Assembly (NCBI GenBank): GCA_030631665.1
Contig: DAOVKU010000004.1
Span: 1-34,276 of the forward strand
DNA: 34,276 nucleotides
Reading direction: 5' to 3'
DNA from: Candidatus Omnitrophota bacterium
GTDB taxonomy: Bacteria > Omnitrophota > Gorgyraeia > DAOVKU01
A model generated the notes under the pieces. The model had not been told where the DNA came from. It saw nothing but the letters and a program-made list of their open reading frames with translations, and did not search any database. The translations under genes were made by a program, and so were the position numbers. Numbering within the stretch: position 1 is the first letter of the stretch; the number at the start of each line of letters is the position of its first letter. Shown here piece after piece: positions 25,861 through 34,276 of this stretch.

Positions 25861-26586
25861 GTGCGATACGCAATTTTTGCCGATGTCCATAGTAATTTAG
25901 AGGCCATAAATGCAGTTGAAAACGCCATAAAGGGTGAAAGAATTGATGAATGCCTTTGTCTTGGCGATATCGTAGGTTATGGTGCAAATCCGGGCGAGTG
26001 TATAGAAAAAATAAAAAGATTGGCATCTATAATTGTAGCCGGAAATCATGATTGGGCAGCGGCAGGAAAATTTGATATTAGTTATTTTAATATCTATGCC
26101 AAAAAGGCCATTTTGTGGACTCAGCAGAATATAACTAAAGAAGAAAAGAATTTTTTATCACACCTGCCTTTGATTTATGAAACTCAGCTTTTTACCCTTA
26201 CACACGGAACACTTATTCATCCCGAAGATTTCGGTTATGTATTAAATAATGTTATGGCGGGAAAAAATATGCAGATTCAAAAAACACCTTTTTGCTTTAT
26301 TGGCCACTCTCACATGCCGGAAATTTATAAAACCGGGGAGAATTTAGTTTTAAGAGAAAAATCGAGAGAAATAGTGGTTAAGGAGGGAAACAAATATCTA
26401 ATTAATGTTGGTAGTGTGGGCCAGCCAAGGGATGGCGACCCGAGGGCAGCTTATTGTATTTTTGATACAAGCGAAGGGACTATTTCCATAAAGCGGGTTG
26501 AGTACAACATTAGCAAAACCTGTGATAAAATTTTAGCAGCCGGCTTGCCGCAAACCTTAGCTTACCGTTTATTTGAAGGAAGATAG
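25861..26586 (+). CDS. YfcE/MJ0936-type metallophosphoesterase
   Basis: FADVHSNLEA, CLGDIVGYG, VAGNHDW, GHSHMPE, NVGSVGQPRDGDPRA. Confidence 0.93.
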   Translation: MRYAIFADVHSNLEAINAVENAIKGERIDECLCLGDIVGYGANPGECIEKIKRLASIIVAGNHDWAAAGKFDISYFNIYAKKAILWTQQNITKEEKNFLSHLPLIYETQLFTLTHGTLIHPEDFGYVLNNVMAGKNMQIQKTPFCFIGHSHMPEIYKTGENLVLREKSREIVVKEGNKYLINVGSVGQPRDGDPRAAYCIFDTSEGTISIKRVEYNISKTCDKILAAGLPQTLAYRLFEGR

Positions 26587-29137
<2,551 letters not shown>

Positions 29138-29141
<4 letters not shown>

Positions 29142-30274
29142 GAGACTTTAAAATTCCACCCAATATTATTTATGGCATAGGTGCTATAAATTCACTGGCT
29201 AAATATGTAAATTCTTTCGGAGGAGTTGCTTTTTTAGTTACCGGCCGGAAATCAATGAAGAGAGCGGGCATAACCGATAAAATAAAGACGCAACTCTTAG
29301 GAAAAAATGTAAAAACGGTTGTTTTTGATGAAGTAAATGAAGATCCTTGCCTGGAGACTGTAGACAAAGGTCTGGAAATTGCCAGAGAGGAAGGAATAGA
29401 TTTTGTTATTGGTTTGGGAGGCGGAAGCGCTCTTGATACTGCTAAGGCCATAGCAGGTATTTTTAATGAAAATTGTTCAGTAAAAGAATTTGTGTTGCAT
29501 GACAGGCCCATTACCAAAAAAGGGCTTAAATTTATTGCCTGCCCCACTACCAGCGGTAGCGGAACAGAAGTTACTAAAAACGCTGTTTTGACCATAAAGG
29601 AAATTCCGGCTAAAAAGAGCATAAGGCATCAATATCTCATCCCTGATTTAGCCATAGTTGATCCTGAATTAACTCTTTCTTTGCCAAAGAAATACACGGC
29701 TGGTTGCGGCCTGGATGCTCTTACCCATGCCATTGAGGCATATACTTCAATTAATGCTTTTGAGATTACAGATACTCTTGCCCTGCGCGCCATTTCTCTC
29801 ATTGGTGAAAGCTTAATAACCGCCTACAAGCAACCGGAGAACATAGAAGCCAGAGAAAAGATGGCTTGGGCCAGTAATTTGGCCGGGATGGCATTCAGTA
29901 ATGGCGGGCTGGGTGCGGCTCATGCTCTTGCGCATCCCCTGGGTATTTATTTTAAAATTCCGCATGGCATTATAAACGCAGTTTTGCTGACAGCGGTGAT
30001 GAAATTCAATTTAGATGCCCGAAAAGAAAAATTTATAAAGATAGCCCGCGCCCTTTCAAAAGATAAAAAAGCTAAACATCCCGGGGAGGCAGTAGAAAGA
30101 GTTGGGCATCTAAAACGAGAGTTAAATTTAAATATGGGCTTGCATGATTTTGGAATTAAGAGGAAGGATTTTCCGGCCTTAGCCGAAGGTACAAAATATT
30201 CAGCTTCAATTAAATCTAATCCTATAGGTTGCGGCAAAGATGAATTGATTAAAATTTTAGAGATGGCTTATTAG
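29138..30274 (+). CDS. iron-containing alcohol dehydrogenase
   Basis: GLGGGSALDTAKAIA, CPTTSGSGTEVT, GLDALTHAIEAY, GAAHALAHPLG. First codon is TTG, or start slightly different. Confidence 0.94.
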
Positions 30275-30304
30275 CAATGTTTAATCTATAATGAGAAATT
30301 TATT

Positions 30305-30922
30305 ATGCTTAAAAAATTCATAGTAGAAAAGATAGTGGTGGGGCCTCTTTTTAGCAACTGTTATCTTTTTGTATGTGAGCCTGAGAGAATTTGTGCTGTA
30401 ATTGATCCCGGTGATGAAGCGGGATTAATTAAACAACATATCAGAGATTTAAATTTAAAGCCAAAGTGTATTATTGTTACTCATGGACATATAGATCACA
30501 TAGGGGCTATTGGTGAGTTTGATCTACCTGTTTATGCGGGTAGCGGCGATAGCGATTATTTTTGCAATCCAGTTAAAAACATTTCTTTTTTAATGGGGAA
30601 AGAGCAAACGTTTAAAAAACCTTCCAGGCTTTTAGGAGAAGGTGATAAAATAGATATTGGCGGATGTTCTTTGAAAGTAATAGAAGTTCCGGGTCATAGC
30701 CCTGGTAGTATCTGCCTTTTAGGTAATGGAATTTTATTTTCAGGTGATACGCTTTTTGCCGGCGGTGTAGGCAGGACAGATTTTCCGGATGGCAATGGGC
30801 AGTTATTGATAAAAATGATTAAAGAGAAATTATTTATATTAGAAGAAACCATAAAAGTTTATCCCGGACACGGGGAAGCTACAACTATAAAAATTGAAAA
30901 AAGAAATAACCCATTTTTTTGA
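30305..30922 (+). CDS. metallo-beta-lactamase-fold hydrolase (glyoxalase II-like)
   Basis: THGHIDHIGA, VIEVPGHSPGSICL, FSGDTLFAGGVGRTDFPDGN, VYPGHGEATT. Confidence 0.92.
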   Translation: MLKKFIVEKIVVGPLFSNCYLFVCEPERICAVIDPGDEAGLIKQHIRDLNLKPKCIIVTHGHIDHIGAIGEFDLPVYAGSGDSDYFCNPVKNISFLMGKEQTFKKPSRLLGEGDKIDIGGCSLKVIEVPGHSPGSICLLGNGILFSGDTLFAGGVGRTDFPDGNGQLLIKMIKEKLFILEETIKVYPGHGEATTIKIEKRNNPFF

Positions 30923-30973
30923 AACGCAATAGTTTTTAATTATGTATTTGCTTTAAGCAAAGCGAGATAAGCC

Positions 30974-31864
30974 TTGAATGAATTAGCAGAGCAGTTCTTA
31001 AATTATCTTTTTGTTGAACGCGGTCTGGCCAGAAATACTATTTCTAGTTATCGGACCGACTTAAAAAAATTTCATTCTTTTCTGAAAAAAAAAGGAAAAA
31101 CATCGGTTGATAATATAACCAGGGAAGATATCAGAAATTTTTTAATGGACCTTAAGGATAAAAAGCTTTCTGTTAATTCCATAGCCAGAAATCTAATTTG
31201 CATTAAATCTTTTTTTAAATATCTTATAAATGAAAGAATTATCAAAGATGATATTACCGCAGTGCTTGAGTCGCCTAAATTATGGAAGAAACTTCCTGAT
31301 ACTTTGAGCATTGAAGAGGTAGATAAAATTATTTTAAAAGCAAATTTTAAAAATAGACAGGGTATAAGAGATAAAGCTATCCTGGAGGTTCTCTATGGTA
31401 CCGGCATGCGGGTTTCCGAAGCGGTCAATCTCAAACTCAGAGACATTAATTTTGAAGTCGGGTTTTTAAAATGCAAGGGCAAGGGGCAGAAGGAAAGAAT
31501 TGTGCCTTTCGGCGATAAGGCTAAGACTGCTATCAAACGATATTTAAAAGAGGCGCGTCCCAAGTTTATTTTAAAAAAAAGAGATGTGCCGGAAATCTTT
31601 TTATCCAGATTGGGCAGGCCAATATCAAGGGTTTCCATTTGGAAAATGATAAAGACTTACACCAGAAAAGCTAATATTAAAAAAAATATAACGCCTCATA
31701 CTTTAAGGCATTCTTTCGCTACGCATATGCTTGAGGGGGGTGCGGATTTAAGAGTAGTACAGGAACTTTTGGGTCACGCTGATATTTCCACAACACAAGT
31801 TTATACCCACATAAATAAAGATAGACTTAAAAGCATTCATCATAAATATCATCCCAGACCGTAA
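30974..31864 (+). CDS. xerD: XerC/XerD-type tyrosine recombinase
   Basis: TGMRVSEAVNL, HTLRHSFATHMLEGGADLRVVQELLGHADISTTQVYTHI. Confidence 0.9.
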   Translation: MNELAEQFLNYLFVERGLARNTISSYRTDLKKFHSFLKKKGKTSVDNITREDIRNFLMDLKDKKLSVNSIARNLICIKSFFKYLINERIIKDDITAVLESPKLWKKLPDTLSIEEVDKIILKANFKNRQGIRDKAILEVLYGTGMRVSEAVNLKLRDINFEVGFLKCKGKGQKERIVPFGDKAKTAIKRYLKEARPKFILKKRDVPEIFLSRLGRPISRVSIWKMIKTYTRKANIKKNITPHTLRHSFATHMLEGGADLRVVQELLGHADISTTQVYTHINKDRLKSIHHKYHPRP

Positions 31865-31893
31865 AAACAGAAGACAGAAAGCAGAGAAAAAAG

Positions 31894-34276
31894 ATGGATT
31901 TAGTTGTAACGCACACAGGAGGAGATTTTGATTCATTGGCTTGTCTTGTGGCAGCTAAGAAGATTTATCCCGATACCCACCTGTTTTTTCCGGGTTCTCA
32001 GGAAAAAACTGTCAGGGAGTTCATTTCTTTGTGTAAAGACTTAGTCAGAATAGAGAATGAAAAAGACATCAGGTTAAAAGAGATAACTCGACTTATAATT
32101 GTTGACACGCGCCTTAAAAATAGAATTGGCAAGGCCTCTGAATTGATAAATAAGAAGGGTGTTGAAATCCATATCTATGACCATCATCCGAAAACCCCCA
32201 ATGACATTAAAGCCGATTTCGAAATTTCGAGAAAGGTGGGCGCTACGGTTACCATTTTAATCGACTTAATAAGAAAGAAAAAAATTAAGATTTCACCCCT
32301 CGAAGCCACTATTATGGCCCTGGGTATTTACGAAGATACAGGCTCCCTTACCTTTAGAACTACCACCAAAGAGGATGTCGATGCAGTGAGCTTTTTAATT
32401 TCGAAAGGAGCAGATTTATCTGTAGTCTCCTCGTATTTAAATAGAGATTTGTCCGATGAAGAAATTTCGGTTTTAGTAAAGTTGCTTCAATCTACGCAGG
32501 TACATTTGATTAACGGCATAAAAGTAGCTATCTCCAGCATAAAAGCCCATCATTATATTGGAGACCTGGCGGTTTTAGTTCATAAGTTGATAGATATAGA
32601 AAATTTCAATGTATTTTTTCTTGTAGTTTGTATAAAGAACAAAGTTCATATTGTCGCTCGTTCTCGTCTTGAAATTGTAAATGTTGATAAAATAATGCGC
32701 AGATTTGGTGGTGGTGGTCATTTAACTGCAGCTTCAGCTGTTATCAAAGAAGCTGCTCTTTTTGATACAAAGAAAAGATTACTGGAAGTTCTTAAAAAAG
32801 AAATTAAGCCTTCTATTTGCGCTAAAGATATTATGCATTCACCGGTTAAAACGATAATGTCCGAACAGATTATAAGCGATGTCAGAAAAACTATGATTCG
32901 TTATAATTTGGGAGGAATGCCTGTTGTAGAACGAGGTAAATTAATTGGCATTATTAGCCGTAGCGATCTGGATAAAGCCATATATCATGGCTTTGGGCAT
33001 TCACGGGTGAAGGGTTACATGTCTACAGACCCAATAACAGTTATGCCGGATACCCCTATTTATAAACTTCAGGAGATTATGTTTGAAAAAGATATTGGCA
33101 GATTACCTGTATTGAGAAGGGAAAAATTAGTGGGGATTGTGAACCGGACCGACCTTTTGCGCAGCGTTCACGAAGAACTCATGATTTCAATGAAAGGCTC
33201 TGAAGAAAAGAAAGAAAAGAATAGAAAAATTTCGTTAGAAGAAAATGTCACTTATCTTTTAAAAAAACAACTACTTCCTGAGATTTTTGAGTTGCTGAAG
33301 GCTATTAGTGAACAAGCATTTAAGAAAAAGATGCGTGCTTATCTGGTTGGAGGATTTGTTAGAGATTTACTTTTGGGCGTAAAAAATTATGATATAGATA
33401 TTGTGGTTGAGGGTAACGCAAGCGAATTTGCCAGGAGTTTATTAAAGGTATTGGGGGGTAGAGTTATTACCCATAGTCGCTTCCAAACAGCTATTTTGGT
33501 TACGAAGTGGCCGGCTCGCCCTCATTTAGATAAGAAAATTCTAAGGATAGATATAGCTACTGCTCGCACAGAATATTATGAGTTTCCCGCGGCTTTACCA
33601 AAAGTGGAATTATCTTCTCTCAAAGAAGACTTATACAGGCGAGATTTCACTATTAATTCTATGGCTATTTCTTTAAGCAGGGATAGTTTTGGCGTTTTGA
33701 TAGATTTTTTTGGAGGCAGAGAAGATTTGGCAGCAGGAAAAATTAAGGTATTGCATAATTTGAGTTTCGTGGAAGACCCAACCAGGATATTCAGAGCCGT
33801 GCGTTTTGAGCAAAGATATAACTTTAAAATTAATAAACAGACGGAGCATTTAATTAAGACAGCCATTAGCCTGGATATGTTTGAAAAGGTAGCCGGGGAA
33901 CGCCTTAGAGAGGAGATAATCTATATTTTAAACGAAGAAAAACCGCTTAAAGGCATAAAAAGAATGGTTCAATTGCATGAACTGCGATTTATACATCCAA
34001 AAATAAAATGGTCAATTTCTCTGGAGAGATTTTTTAAAAAAACAAAACGTGAAATTAAATGGTTTGAAAAAATAAAAGCAGAAAAAATCGACAGCTGGCT
34101 CATATATTTTATGGCAATGCTTATCGATTTAACTTACAAGGAATCGCTTGAGGTTACTGACAGATTTGTACTTAGCAATACGCATAAAATGAAAATTTTG
34201 TCTTTTAAGAAGAATGCAAATGTAGTTACAAAAACCTTGAGGCAAAGGAGACTTCTACCAAGTCAGATTTATAATA
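31894..34276 (+). CDS. DHH/DHHA1 - tandem CBS - tRNA nucleotidyltransferase (CCA/A-adding) fusion, 3' end outside the window
   Basis: My translation from ATG 31894: MDLVVTHTGGDFDSLAC (DHH), IYDHH, FGGGGHLTAAS (DHHA1), two CBS repeats (AKDIMHSPVKTIM; VKGYMSTDPITVMP), then YLVGGFVRDLLLGVKNYDIDIVVEGNA and RRDFTINSMAI. No stop seen to the window end. Confidence 0.9.
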   Translation, partial: MDLVVTHTGGDFDSLACLVAAKKIYPDTHLFFPGSQEKTVREFISLCKDLVRIENEKDIRLKEITRLIIVDTRLKNRIGKASELINKKGVEIHIYDHHPKTPNDIKADFEISRKVGATVTILIDLIRKKKIKISPLEATIMALGIYEDTGSLTFRTTTKEDVDAVSFLISKGADLSVVSSYLNRDLSDEEISVLVKLLQSTQVHLINGIKVAISSIKAHHYIGDLAVLVHKLIDIENFNVFFLVVCIKNKVHIVARSRLEIVNVDKIMRRFGGGGHLTAASAVIKEAALFDTKKRLLEVLKKEIKPSICAKDIMHSPVKTIMSEQIISDVRKTMIRYNLGGMPVVERGKLIGIISRSDLDKAIYHGFGHSRVKGYMSTDPITVMPDTPIYKLQEIMFEKDIGRLPVLRREKLVGIVNRTDLLRSVHEELMISMKGSEEKKEKNRKISLEENVTYLLKKQLLPEIFELLKAISEQAFKKKMRAYLVGGFVRDLLLGVKNYDIDIVVEGNASEFARSLLKVLGGRVITHSRFQTAILVTKWPARPHLDKKILRIDIATARTEYYEFPAALPKVELSSLKEDLYRRDFTINSMAISLSRDSFGVLIDFFGGREDLAAGKIKVLHNLSFVEDPTRIFRAVRFEQRYNFKINKQTEHLIKTAISLDMFEKVAGERLREEIIYILNEEKPLKGIKRMVQLHELRFIHPKIKWSISLERFFKKTKREIKWFEKIKAEKIDSWLIYFMAMLIDLTYKESLEVTDRFVLSNTHKMKILSFKKNANVVTKTLRQRRLLPSQIYN

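Noticed and set aside
30974-31864. Tyrosine recombinase as the missing integron integrase
   Set aside because: Sequence is a standard 296-aa XerC/XerD protein in a housekeeping context ~7 kb from the array; I see no IntI-type extra segment or IntI-like C-terminus.

Overview
About 28 kb of this 34.3 kb bacterial window is ordinary chromosomal core. In order it holds: a type II fatty-acid synthesis cluster (fabH 3' part-fabD-fabG-acpP-fabF); acyl-CoA dehydrogenase with EtfB and a ferredoxin-fused EtfA; smc; a GAF-GGDEF cyclase on the minus strand; an FMN riboswitch with ribBA-ribH-nusB-PHP-ribD-ribE; a LpxL-like acyltransferase; tRNA-Pro(CGG); then, after an accessory segment, a radical SAM protein, acylphosphatase, metallophosphoesterase, ligA, an iron-type alcohol dehydrogenase, an MBL hydrolase, xerD, and a DHH-CBS-CBS-tRNA nucleotidyltransferase fusion running off the right end and absent from the supplied ORF track. 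The most interesting part is about 18.7-24.06 kb. This AT-rich segment has exact 21-bp copies of the tRNA-Pro 3' end at both borders. Inside is a head-to-tail array of about seven one-gene units. Nearly all units end in an attC-like imperfect palindrome (R'' YATAACAA ... R' GTTATAG, with paired L boxes and extrahelical bases). I read it as an integron gene-cassette array with no integrase in the window (a CALIN). Several cargo genes resemble defence or toxin families: SEFIR/TIR, an R-X4-H (HEPN-like) protein, an FRG-domain protein and two membrane-anchored proteins. In four cassettes the stop codon is the TAA of the R'' box. Other items include a 67-nt tandem array of decayed tRNA-Pro 3' segments, an enlarged FMN riboswitch, a predicted leaderless GGDEF transcript and dispersed GTCCGCCTNAGGCGGAC palindromes. 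The organism looks like an uncultured Gram-negative lineage (possibly Omnitrophota); that is a low-confidence inference.
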